Shown: positions 1-7,127 of the stretch, piece after piece | Numbering within the stretch: position 1 is the stretch's first letter | Layout: every line of letters begins with the position of its first letter | NCBI GenBank assembly: GCA_024281135.1 | Contig: JAMXLG010000104.1 | Span: 1 to 9,961, forward strand | Direction: 5' to 3' | DNA from: Vulcanimicrobiia bacterium | GTDB taxonomy: Bacteria; Eremiobacterota; Eremiobacteria; Baltobacterales; Baltobacteraceae | Length of the DNA: 9,961 nt | Notes under the pieces: model-generated | What the model saw: only the letters and a program-made list of their open reading frames with translations | Databases searched by the model: none | Told to the model about the DNA's origin: nothing | Program-made: the position numbers and the translations under genes

Positions 1-851
1 ACTGTTAGTGATACGTCTCGCTTTTCACCGCCACGAACGATCTGCACGGAGATCTGTCGGCCTACGGTATCGGGCCCAAGCGCACGTTGTACGTCGTCAG
101 TATCTTCGACCTCGATGTCGCCGATTGCGTTAATGATATCCCCAACGATCACACCGGCTTTGTTCGCGGGACCGTTGCGCTCGACGGAAAGCACGATAAC
201 GCCTCCGCTTACCGGTTGCATTGCCACACCAAGATAACCGCGCGGAATACGGCCGGTCGCGATCAGTTGGTTAACGACGCGATCCAGTGTCGCGACTGGA
301 ATCGTGACGGCGGTCCTCCGTGAGAGTGCCGTGGTGTTCATACCGACGACGTGTCCGCCGGCATCCACGAGCGGACCGCCGCAGAACCGCCGATACACCG
401 AGATGTCCGGCCGAATAAATGCATCGATCGTTCCGCCACTCCAGGTCTGCCAGGCAGGGCCGGTCATCGCAACAACACCCATCGTTGCGCTCAGATCGTT
501 GTCGTCGTCCCTGCCGAGCGCCAGCGTCATCTCGCCGACACGTAGAGGTGAGCCCGCTTCGCGCCGTGCCGAGGTTGCCGAATAGTTTCCGGTATACCGA
601 ACAACGGCGATGTCGGTGGTTTCATCGCGTCCTGCGATGGTGCCGGCCGCGGTCGAACCGTCGGCGAAGGTCAGTTCAACGTCATCGGATTCGGGTAACT
701 CGGCATCCGAAGTAACAACGATGCCGGCGCCCCAAATAATGCCGCCGGATCCCGTGCGCGCGCTATCGATCGCAACGACCGCAGGAGCCGCATACTCCAC
801 GGCGTCCGCGACCCGCTGCGAGAGTTCGTAAAAGGCGTTGGTTGTTTCCAT
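1..851 (-). CDS. HtrA/S1C-like PDZ protein, probable pseudoprotease (partial, 3' end outside window)
   Basis: I translated this frame by hand: it is open from an ATG at 851 to the window edge, giving 283 residues with no stop. Residues 1-198 resemble the trypsin-like fold of HtrA/DegP proteases. GSGGII at 34-39 matches the GSG strand, RDETTDIAVV at 75-84 matches the catalytic-Asp region (Asp80 kept), and CGGPLVD at 157-163 matches the GNSGGPLV serine loop. A PDZ domain follows from about 203 (GYLGV) to beyond 283, with GPANKAG and GDII visible. The segment normally reading TNxHVV is TSDAEL (47-52), so the catalytic His is gone, and the nucleophile Ser is Cys157. No signal peptide or membrane segment is visible at the start, so the protein is probably cytosolic, unlike most HtrA proteins. 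The start is 80 bases past the upstream dehydrogenase gene, with only a weak ribosome site. Family membership is fairly secure; loss of proteolysis is inferred from the missing residues, and the role is unknown. Confidence 0.82.
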   Translation of the reverse strand, partial: METTNAFYELSQRVADAVEYAAPAVVAIDSARTGSGGIIWGAGIVVTSDAELPESDDVELTFADGSTAAGTIAGRDETTDIAVVRYTGNYSATSARREAGSPLRVGEMTLALGRDDDNDLSATMGVVAMTGPAWQTWSGGTIDAFIRPDISVYRRFCGGPLVDAGGHVVGMNTTALSRRTAVTIPVATLDRVVNQLIATGRIPRGYLGVAMQPVSGGVIVLSVERNGPANKAGVIVGDIINAIGDIEVEDTDDVQRALGPDTVGRQISVQIVRGGEKRDVSLT

Positions 852-931
852 GAACCCAGTCTGGCGCGAATGGATCAGACGCGCATCACCCGACCAGGTA
901 GTAACGGAAAAGAGCTTGGAGGAAAAGTCGA

Positions 932-2128
932 CTACGTGAACGCGGGAATGCCGGTGATCTGTTGACCGATGACCAGGGTATGCACTTCGCTTGTGCCTTC
1001 GTACGTGAGCACCGATTCCAAATTGTTCATGTGCCGGATGACGGGATATTCGAGCGTCACACCGTTAGCACCGAGAATAGTTCGTGCTTCGCGGCAGATC
1101 GCGAGCGCCTCGCGAACGTTGTTGAGTTTTCCGAAGCTGACTTGCGACGAGTGCAGCGTGCCTTCGTCCTTCTTCCGTCCAAGGTGCAGAGCGAGCAACG
1201 TTCCCTTGCCGAGCTCGAGGAGCATGTTCGCAAGCTTCTCTTGGGTTATTTGGAAACCGCCGATGGGCCGATCGAATTGCACGCGCGTTTTTGCGTAGTC
1301 GAGTGCTGTTTCATAACAGGTGCGCGCGGCGCCCATCGCACCCCAAATGATGCCGAAGCGCGCTTCGTTTAAACATGCGAGCGGACCGCCCAAGCCTTTC
1401 GCAAGCGGCAATTGCGCGTTTGAAGGAAGGCGAACGTCTTGCAGCACGAGTTCGCTCGTGATCGACGCGCGCAGCGAAATCTTCCGGTGAATATCGGAAG
1501 ACGTAAACCCCTTCACGTCTTTCGGAACGATGAAACCGCGAATGCCGTCGTCGGTGTTGGCCCAGACGATCGCAACGTCGGCGATCGATCCGTTCGTGAT
1601 CCACAGCTTCGTACCGTTGAGAATCCAGTCATCACCGTCGCGCCGAGCAAACGTACGCATTCCCGCGGGATTGCTTCCGAAATCCGGCTCCGTCAATCCA
1701 AAGCAACCGATGATTTCACCGCGTGTCATCCGCGGAAGAAACTGCTTCTTCTGCTCTTCGCTGCCCCAGCGATAGATCGCGTACATTGCGAGCGACCCTT
1801 GCACCGACGCAAAGCTTCGCACGCCGGCGTCGCCGGCTTCGAGTTCCATGCATGCGATGCCGTATGCCACGGCGCTAGCGCCCGGGCAATCGTATCCCTG
1901 GAGGTGCATGCCGAGGAGCCCGAGCCGTCCAAGTTCCAGCGCGAGTTCGCGCGGTAAGTATCCCTCTTCGAACCACTCACCGATATTCGGCAATACGCGA
2001 TCGCGCACAAACGAGCGCACCGTGTCGCGGATCAGCCGCTCTTCATCGCTCAGAAGCGCATCAATCCCAAGGAAATCAACCGCATCCGGCGGCGCAGGAG
2101 CTTTCACGTGGTTCGAAACGGCGGTCAT
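932..2128 (-). CDS. gcdH: Acyl-CoA dehydrogenase, glutaryl-CoA dehydrogenase type
   Basis: Encodes 398 residues, the usual length of the family. It is an FAD-dependent acyl-CoA dehydrogenase that by homology oxidises and decarboxylates glutaryl-CoA to crotonyl-CoA in lysine, tryptophan and aromatic-acid degradation, passing electrons to ETF. Visible motifs include the FAD-binding CFGLTEPDFGSNP at 142-154, WITNG, SLRAS, and the C-terminal TYEGTSEVH with Glu377 as the predicted catalytic base (human mature Glu370). The GVRSFASVQ segment at 102-110 keeps the Arg-Ser pattern that in glutaryl-CoA dehydrogenases binds the distal carboxylate, and the ending ITGIPAF also matches that subgroup. The ATG at 2128 lies 4 bases after the TAA of the upstream SRPBCC gene, and its ribosome site (AAAAGG) is built into the end of that gene, so translation is probably coupled. 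No ETF gene is in the window. A different acyl-CoA substrate remains possible, but the dehydrogenase assignment is very safe. Confidence 0.9.
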   Translation of the reverse strand: MTAVSNHVKAPAPPDAVDFLGIDALLSDEERLIRDTVRSFVRDRVLPNIGEWFEEGYLPRELALELGRLGLLGMHLQGYDCPGASAVAYGIACMELEAGDAGVRSFASVQGSLAMYAIYRWGSEEQKKQFLPRMTRGEIIGCFGLTEPDFGSNPAGMRTFARRDGDDWILNGTKLWITNGSIADVAIVWANTDDGIRGFIVPKDVKGFTSSDIHRKISLRASITSELVLQDVRLPSNAQLPLAKGLGGPLACLNEARFGIIWGAMGAARTCYETALDYAKTRVQFDRPIGGFQITQEKLANMLLELGKGTLLALHLGRKKDEGTLHSSQVSFGKLNNVREALAICREARTILGANGVTLEYPVIRHMNNLESVLTYEGTSEVHTLVIGQQITGIPAFT

Positions 2129-2132
2129 GGAT

Positions 2133-2558
2133 TTACCTTTTCAGAACGCGAGCGAGTTTGTCAAAGAGCGCGTCGGTGGAGCGATCGAACGAGTCTTCCC
2201 AGCGCCGCCAAAGCAACCGGCCGTCGGTATCGCTGAGCGTGGCTTCGACTCGGTATTCGAGCACGGTCTCTTTGCCCTCGCTCGAAAGATAAAAACCGTG
2301 CGTCCCTTCTACCCCGTCGTTGAGAACGCGCCAAACGATGCGTTCTTCGGGCACGACTTCGCTGAGGACGGCGTGGATGCCGAGATGCCACTCTTCCGTT
2401 TTCTCCGGCGTCAGCGGCCCGGGAGAACGCATGAACGGCTGAGATGCGAACGGCCAAATCTGATCGCCCGACGTGCCCATCTCCTCAAGCAGATGGAAAA
2501 TCCGGCGCTTGGTACCGTGGAACGTGCGTGTGCGCTTCTCGCTGAGCTCGATTGGCAT
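2133..2558 (-). CDS. SRPBCC (START-like) family protein
   Basis: Encodes 141 residues with no signal peptide or membrane segment. The pattern is that of the SRPBCC/polyketide-cyclase-like fold: an N-terminal strand, a helix around RRIFHLLEEM, then a run of strands (EWHLGIHAVLSEVVPEERI, VWRVLND, THGFYLS, TVLEYRVEATL) and a long C-terminal helix ending in DKLARVLKR that would close a hydrophobic cavity. Such proteins bind or modify small hydrophobic ligands; no ligand can be read from the sequence. The gene starts 30 bases after the methyltransferase stop with GGCGAGG just upstream of the ATG, and ends 4 bases before the dehydrogenase start, so it is mid-operon. Its last codons hold the ribosome site for the next gene. 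Fold assignment is by pattern only; function is unknown. Confidence 0.68.
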   Translation of the reverse strand: MPIELSEKRTRTFHGTKRRIFHLLEEMGTSGDQIWPFASQPFMRSPGPLTPEKTEEWHLGIHAVLSEVVPEERIVWRVLNDGVEGTHGFYLSSEGKETVLEYRVEATLSDTDGRLLWRRWEDSFDRSTDALFDKLARVLKR

Positions 2559-2588
2559 AGCCTCGCCTTCGAGGCTGCGTTCGCTACC

Positions 2589-3338
2589 TCATTCGCCAGC
2601 TGGCCTCTCAGCAAGATAGGCGTCGGTGACGTACGTGAAAGCTTTTTCCGAAGGCCATGAATCAAAGAGGTCGCGCAGTTCGCGCGCCATCGACTCGTAG
2701 GCCTCGCCGGTTTTCGGCAAATACGAGGCCGACCTCGCAAGTCCGATCATCGCCTCCCAATCGAGCGCGTATCGGTGCCGTGCAGTTACGACCCGCGGAT
2801 TGCGCCAGCCGTGTCGACGCAGGTCGTCGAGTACGCGCGCCGATCGGCGGTCGCGATCGATTCCGCCGGCGCTCTCATCGTAGCGATCGACAATTGCTTC
2901 GTAGGCACCGGTGAACGGATCGTTGCGATCGCGATGGTTCCACACGGCAGCGAAGCGTCCACCTTCACGAGTGATGCGACGCGCTTCCTTGAGCACTGCA
3001 TCGGGATCAAACCAATGATATGCCTGAAACGCCGTAACGATATCGACGCTTGCGTCATCAAGTGAAGTGCATTCGGCGCTCGCATCAACGACGATGACTC
3101 GCTCTGCCGCGGCGATCGCATCACGCATCGCCGCGTTCGGCTCGACGGCGTAGACGCTCGCACCGGCATCGCGTAAGAGGTGTGCCGAAATTCCTGTTCC
3201 GGCCCCGAGATCGGCAGCGACGGGTGAGTGGAATCCGTCGAGAATCGCGGCGATCGTTTCCGGTGGATACGTCGGACGGTACCGCGCATAGTCGCCTACT
3301 CGATTGGAGAACCGCGTCTTCGGATCGATCATCGACAT
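2589..3338 (-). CDS. Class I SAM-dependent methyltransferase (Crg1/trans-aconitate methyltransferase-like)
   Basis: With the ATG at 3338 the product has 249 residues. I chose this start because GGAAG sits five bases upstream of it and because the homology-like part begins right after (RFSNRVGDYARYRP, a common N-terminal motif in this group). The frame stays open further upstream to 3392, but that part looks unrelated. Motif I is DLGAGTG at 43-49 and the acidic residue that binds the ribose of SAM is Glu66. FQAYHWFD at 104-111 is the Q-A-x-H-W motif seen in Crg1/Tmt1-like methyltransferases acting on small molecules. The C-terminal third (YALDWEAMIGLARSASYLPK) resembles the substrate lid. It is the first gene of the minus-strand cluster and is divergent from the DyP peroxidase with only 34 bases between starts. 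The substrate cannot be told; a carboxylic acid or lipid-like molecule is plausible given the neighbours. Confidence 0.85.
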   Translation of the reverse strand: MSMIDPKTRFSNRVGDYARYRPTYPPETIAAILDGFHSPVAADLGAGTGISAHLLRDAGASVYAVEPNAAMRDAIAAAERVIVVDASAECTSLDDASVDIVTAFQAYHWFDPDAVLKEARRITREGGRFAAVWNHRDRNDPFTGAYEAIVDRYDESAGGIDRDRRSARVLDDLRRHGWRNPRVVTARHRYALDWEAMIGLARSASYLPKTGEAYESMARELRDLFDSWPSEKAFTYVTDAYLAERPAGE

Positions 3339-3372
3339 GATTCTTCCGGCGTTGGTTGGAACACCCCTCGCC

Positions 3373-4284
3373 ATGCATCCACAGACCGCCATTTTCGCGC
3401 TCGGTGATTCGGCTTACATCTATCTTGAGTTTCTCATCGTCCCCGGCGTCGATCCACGCACGCTCGTAGAGACCGCCGCGAACATTCATGAGCCGCGGAC
3501 AACGGTGGGCGGTGTGAATTTCGCAGTTGGATTTCGGCCGTCACTGTGGCGAGCGCTCGCACCTGATGCGACGCCGGCAGACGCGCAGGACTTTTCAAAA
3601 GCCTACGTCGGCCCCGACGGTTTTAGGATGCCGGCTACGCAATGCGACTTGTGGTTGTACTTCAGTGGAGCCTCGTATGACATCGTTTGGGAAAGCGCGC
3701 GTGAAGCGATAGCGGCATTGCAAGGCGTCGCGACCCTGGCAAGCGATATCGACGGATGGCAATACCGGCACAGTCGCGATCTTACCGGCTTCGAGGACGG
3801 CACAGAGAATCCCAGTCTCATGGAAGCGCCCGATATTGCGCTGGTTCCGGCGGGTCAGCCAGGTGAGGGCGCGAGCGTTTTGCTCTTCCAGAAGTGGAAG
3901 CATTTTGATACGTGGTTTGAGCTGAGCACGCAAGAACAAGAACGCGCAATGGGTCGCACGAAAGCCGACAGTATTGAATTCCCGGAAGATAAGATGCCCG
4001 AAGATGCGCATGTCGCGCGCGCAAAGGACATCGTCAACGGCGAAGAACGCGATATCTTCCGCCGGAACACGCCGTACGGAAACGTTCGCGACTACGGTAC
4101 CGTCTTCGTCGGATTCAGTGCAGAGCAATCGCGACTGGATCGTATGCTACGTCGCATGGCGGGGATAGAAGACGGCATCCGCGACGCAATTACGCGCTAC
4201 ACAACAGCGGTCACGGGTGCATATTATGTTGTGCCGTCGATCAACGCACTCGCACGGTTCGCAACAGAAAGCGGTCCCGATTAG
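3373..4284 (+). CDS. DyP-type heme peroxidase, YfeX-like
   Basis: With ATG at 3373 the product has 303 residues, close to E. coli YfeX. I preferred this start because the residues after it (MHPQTAIFAL) align with the start of YfeX-like proteins; TTG 3304 and ATG 3337 are alternatives that add unrelated residues. The family hallmark GFEDGTENP is present with distal Asp142. The proximal heme ligand is His213 in DAHVAR, and the distal Arg230 lies in FRRNTPYG, with the same 17-residue spacing as in YfeX. The ending TGAYYVVPS is also typical. The family reduces peroxide using a b-type heme and various electron donors; a role in heme metabolism has been debated for YfeX. There is no Tat or Sec signal and no encapsulin-targeting tail, so a soluble cytosolic enzyme is expected. 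It stands alone: the next gene starts 173 bases later, with no convincing terminator between them. Confidence 0.93.
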   Translation: MHPQTAIFALGDSAYIYLEFLIVPGVDPRTLVETAANIHEPRTTVGGVNFAVGFRPSLWRALAPDATPADAQDFSKAYVGPDGFRMPATQCDLWLYFSGASYDIVWESAREAIAALQGVATLASDIDGWQYRHSRDLTGFEDGTENPSLMEAPDIALVPAGQPGEGASVLLFQKWKHFDTWFELSTQEQERAMGRTKADSIEFPEDKMPEDAHVARAKDIVNGEERDIFRRNTPYGNVRDYGTVFVGFSAEQSRLDRMLRRMAGIEDGIRDAITRYTTAVTGAYYVVPSINALARFATESGPD

Positions 4285-4457
4285 GATACCTTAAACGCGT
4301 AAATTGGATAGCGCGCGTCGAACGTTGTTCGTTTAATCAAAGGGCAACAAACGGCGCGTCTGTTGTAACACCGTAATATTGCCTACTACGCTGATGGTCC
4401 GTAACGCCGTATCGTGCGTTCAGCTACGCCGTTGGCGTTTCGGAGAAAGGCAATTCA

Positions 4458-6031
4458 ATGCGGTTTCGCAACAGCATTGCTATGCTCGGAACTCTTTTTG
4501 TTTTCGGGCTTAGCGCGTGCAGCGGGGGTGGAGGCACATCGTCTGGACCGCTGCCGCAAGAACCTTCGAATCCGGGCGGACCGACCACGACGTCTTCCTC
4601 AGCAGCGACCTATACTTTGACCAGCGCCGCTGCCTCTTATGCAATACCACCGATTGGCGGTTACACCGGATCGTACGATTTTCCAGCCTCACAGAACCAA
4701 ACACGATCCTCACTCTAACAAGCGCGTTAGCAGATGCTTCCGACAGTGCGTCATTTAATCGTTTGCGCCCTCAATCGACGGGCCAATTCAACTTGTACAT
4801 CAAGTCGACGGTTACAACATCGAAACCGGTCTCGATGCCGGGATTCCCAGGTATCTCATTCACGCTTCCAAGCAGCGCAAATCTCTCCGGACAGCAATTC
4901 TTCTACGCCATTCAAAAACTGAAGCCGAACACCGGCACGATCGAAACGTTCCGTACGGAAGGTCCCGCGACGGTTACCGGACACACGGTAAAGGTTCCGG
5001 CCTCGCTCCAACCGGTGACGATCCCCGCAAACACCACGTACACGGTGGAACTCTATTCGATTACTCCGGTTCTTCCGCCGCAAGGGCAGTGGATTGCGAA
5101 CGGCACGAACGTGGTCGAGTTCGTGCAATCACAACTACCGCTTGGGTTTAATAACGTCGCACCGGCAGCCGCAATCAACAGCACCGTCTTCGGCGCTCCG
5201 CAAGGAACGCAGTTCGACGTTGCGGGCGATCTTTGGGTTATCGACGGCGGTGCGAGCGGACATCCGCCTTCACTCTACGCCTTTACGCCGGCGCAACTCA
5301 CGGCGCTTCACACGAATAGCCATCCGTCGCCTGCAGTTACGGTACGTTCCAGCAAGTTCAAGTTCATCCAACAAGCGATATTTGACGGCAGCAACGATCT
5401 ATGGGTGACCGATAACGGAAACAACGCACTCTACGAATTCACGCCGGCGCAACTTGCTGCAGGCGGCGCGAACGTCACACCGCACACGACCGTCGTGTCG
5501 TCACCGGCGTTCATCGGTCCGCTAGGACTCGCATTTAGTCCGAAGGGTCCGCTCTGGATCGCAAACAACGGCTCGACGACGCTCTATCGCTTCGATGCGC
5601 TCCCGAGCGGCGGCGTTCACACGCTCAAGCCAAACGTGATCCTCTCCGACAACGGCCACGGCTCCATCCAAGGACCATGGGCGCTCGTCTTCGATTCCGC
5701 CGGCAACATGTGGTCGAGCAATGCCAACGCGCCGAATACGGTGGTCGAATTTGCAGCCGCGAGCATTAAGGTCACCGGCAAACCGAATCCCGCAGTGACA
5801 ATCAGTCCAACACTCGACCACGGGTTCACGACGCTCGTTTCACCGAACGGACTCGCATTCGATAATGCGGGCGATCTCGCTGCAGTGAGTTCGCTCTCGC
5901 CGTTCGGCGTGCCGATGTACGGCCCAACGCAGTTGACGACCTCGGGTAAGCTGACGCCTGATGTGTTCATCGTCGGCGGCACGACGACGTTGAACGCTCC
6001 GGCCGGCAACGTTTTCGGACCACTCCACTAA
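4458..6031 (+). pseudogene. NHL-like beta-propeller lipoprotein, frame broken by a -1 shift
   Basis: The first frame starts at ATG 4458 (AAAGG about 8 bases upstream) and encodes a lipoprotein signal peptide with lipobox LSAC (cleavage before Cys21), then a Gly/Ser/Pro/Thr-rich linker. This frame stops at 4718. The body continues in the -1 frame from about 4682 (SSLTEPNTILTLTS) to the TAA at 6029-6031, with no further break over about 450 codons. An all-beta segment comes first, then five propeller-type repeats whose FD/FS-xxxx-LW core starts at 5213, 5381, 5534, 5690 and 5858 (51-56 residues apart). Examples are FDGSNDLWVTDNG and FSPKGPLWIANNG; the last copy lacks the Trp. The crossing point is at a TTTT run (4679-4682). 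One extra T would join the frames as GSYDF-SSLTEPN. The product, if made, would be an exported, membrane-anchored propeller of unknown binding role. Whether the break is real, a sequencing error or a slippage site cannot be decided here. Confidence 0.8.
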
Positions 6032-6042
6032 CAAGGAAATAG

Positions 6043-6073
6043 GAGAGGCGGGTGTTCGACCCGCCTCTCTTTT
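6043..6073 (+). terminator. Rho-independent terminator after the propeller lipoprotein gene
   Basis: A perfect 11-bp stem (6043-6053 with 6059-6069, GAGAGGCGGGT) closes a GTTCG loop and is followed by TTTT at 6070-6073. It begins 12 bases after the lipoprotein stop codon. On the other strand the stem is followed by only a weak T-rich stretch (CTATTT), so it may also weakly stop transcripts from the convergent tetR-type gene. Confidence 0.9.
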
Positions 6074-6088
6074 ACGTCTTCGGCCCGG

Positions 6089-6667
6089 CTATACGTCTGC
6101 GCCGTGCAGCCGGAGGAGCTTTCGCGCAGCGTCTTTCGCAAGCCGCGGCGTATTACGATCGCGACGTATGCGGGCGGTCGTAGCCGCGCCTTCATAGATG
6201 AGCATGAGTTGACGGCCTAATATCTCGGGATCACGCGCGCGAAGGCGCTTGACCTCACGAATGAACCACTGCTCCATCTCGACTTTATGCCGAACCGTCA
6301 TGCGCCCAATAACCGGTGGAGCAGCACCACCGGAAAAGACGACGTTCGTAATTGCGCACCCTTTATAGTCGCGCTCACAGAAGAGACGTTCGAGCGCAGT
6401 GAATGCATCGAGGATGGACGATGCCTTTGCAGCGGCCTGAATCGCCCGGTCTCGCAATCGGACGTGTTCGATGACGAGTTGGTCCTTGCCGCCAAAATGA
6501 TAGTACAACGTTCGTCGCGTAACGCCGGCTTGCCGTGCGATCTCCTGTACTGAGACGGACTCAATGCCGCGAGCGTAAAATAGCGCATCGGCTGCCGCCA
6601 CGATCGCCTCGCGTGCTGCACCTGTGTCAACAGGTCGCCCTGCACGGCGCGCGATCGCAGACTTCAA
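6089..6667 (-). CDS. TetR/AcrR-family transcriptional regulator
   Basis: Encodes 192 residues, the normal TetR length. The N-terminal DNA-binding domain covers about 17-64, with the helix-turn-helix around 39-58 (SVQEIARQAGVTRRTLYYHF) followed by GGKDQL, a near-perfect match to the family pattern. The C-terminal helical part (about 70-192) would be the ligand-binding and dimer domain; it has Cys96 and Cys103 but no ligand signature I recognise. The start is a TTG at 6667 that overlaps the stop of the tautomerase gene as TTGA. GAGGA about 8-12 bases upstream supports it, and no in-frame ATG fits better. The two genes therefore share one mRNA and are translationally coupled. An inverted repeat in the promoter ahead of the tautomerase is the likely operator, so it probably represses its own operon. 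Confidence 0.93.
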   Translation of the reverse strand: MKSAIARRAGRPVDTGAAREAIVAAADALFYARGIESVSVQEIARQAGVTRRTLYYHFGGKDQLVIEHVRLRDRAIQAAAKASSILDAFTALERLFCERDYKGCAITNVVFSGGAAPPVIGRMTVRHKVEMEQWFIREVKRLRARDPEILGRQLMLIYEGAATTARIRRDRNTPRLAKDAARKLLRLHGADV

Positions 6668-7062
6668 CTCATGTCCTCGCTGGTCAACGCTTTACCGTCG
6701 ATACCCCAGCCGCCCTCGACGGCGTTCATCACAAAAACCCAAACGTGCTCGAAACGCGTTTCGGGCCGCGCCGCAGTCCTTACAAGCCGCGTTGCATCCG
6801 CGGTAAATCCTGACCGGCGCTCCTGCGTTGTCAGTGCAACGGTGGGCACTTTCACGTCGATTCGCGCAACGCGCGCCGGGACTCCGCCCGCGAACACGTG
6901 GTTTTCGCCGTGTTCGTGTATGAAGACGCTAACGTTGCTACGAATGAACTCGTCATCACTCGCGTCGGTCCAACGCAAGAGCGACTCGGTGAGATCTCGT
7001 GCTAGAGACGGTACGGCCGACTCCTGGAGTGCATCGCGCGAAACAAAGACGTCGATTGGCAT
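6664..7062 (-). CDS. Tautomerase-superfamily protein (N-terminal proline)
   Basis: With ATG at 7062 the product is 132 residues beginning MPIDVFVS. Removal of Met would expose Pro1, the catalytic base of the 4-oxalocrotonate tautomerase/MIF superfamily, which is why I prefer this start to the TTG codon just before it. GGGAG lies 7 bases upstream. The protein is about twice the length of a short 4-OT subunit, as in fused forms (cis-CaaD- or MIF-like): a beta-alpha-beta unit at 1-60 (VSVFIHEHGENHVFAGG), then a second unit (ARIDVKVPTVALTTQERR, TADATRLVRTAA) and the C-terminal HVWVFVMNAVEGGWGIDGK, close to the usual HVWV...GNWGxGG ending. The reaction, keto-enol tautomerisation or related chemistry on an unknown substrate, is inferred from the family. 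It is the first gene of a two-gene operon with the TetR regulator, whose ligand may be this enzyme's substrate or product. Confidence 0.8.
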   Translation of the reverse strand: MPIDVFVSRDALQESAVPSLARDLTESLLRWTDASDDEFIRSNVSVFIHEHGENHVFAGGVPARVARIDVKVPTVALTTQERRSGFTADATRLVRTAARPETRFEHVWVFVMNAVEGGWGIDGKALTSEDMS

Positions 7063-7083
7063 CAAACAGCTCCCTTCGCCACA

Positions 7084-7113
7084 ATTACACTCCAGTGTAT
7101 AATTTTACGTCAA
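7084..7113 (-). promoter_or_regulatory. Predicted sigma70-type promoter of the tautomerase-tetR operon
   Basis: Read on the minus strand there is a -35 box TTGACG (7113-7108), an 18-bp spacer and a -10 box TGTAAT (7089-7084). Transcription would start near 7076-7078, leaving about 15 nt of leader that holds the GGGAG ribosome site. This is prediction from sequence alone; a slightly shifted -10 (TATACA) is also possible. Confidence 0.55.
7086..7099. promoter_or_regulatory. Inverted repeat, candidate TetR operator
   Basis: TACACT-CC-AGTGTA is a perfect 6-bp inverted repeat around a 2-bp centre. It overlaps the predicted -10 box and reaches into the spacer of the promoter ahead of the tautomerase-tetR operon. 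Short flanking AATT sequences extend the symmetry with a one-base offset. Size and placement suit a TetR-family dimer acting as autorepressor. Binding is inferred from position only. Confidence 0.6.
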
Positions 7114-7127
7114 TCGTAACATTACCG

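Noticed and set aside
1848..2660. A 270-codon open frame on the plus strand opposite the dehydrogenase and SRPBCC genes
   Set aside because: It spans two genes and their junction on the other strand, both of which have clear family signatures and ribosome sites; no recognisable domain is seen in the antisense frame.
4319..4331. CGAAC-GTT-GTTCG inverted repeat after the DyP gene, considered as a terminator
   Set aside because: The stem is only 5 bp with a three-base loop and no proper T-run; too weak to call.
4517..4681. Use of the upstream part of the long frame (starting 4517) as the real start of the propeller protein
   Set aside because: The residues before about 4682 in that frame are Arg/Cys/Trp-rich and overlap the in-frame lipoprotein signal and linker; they look like a shadow frame, so a frameshift is the better reading.
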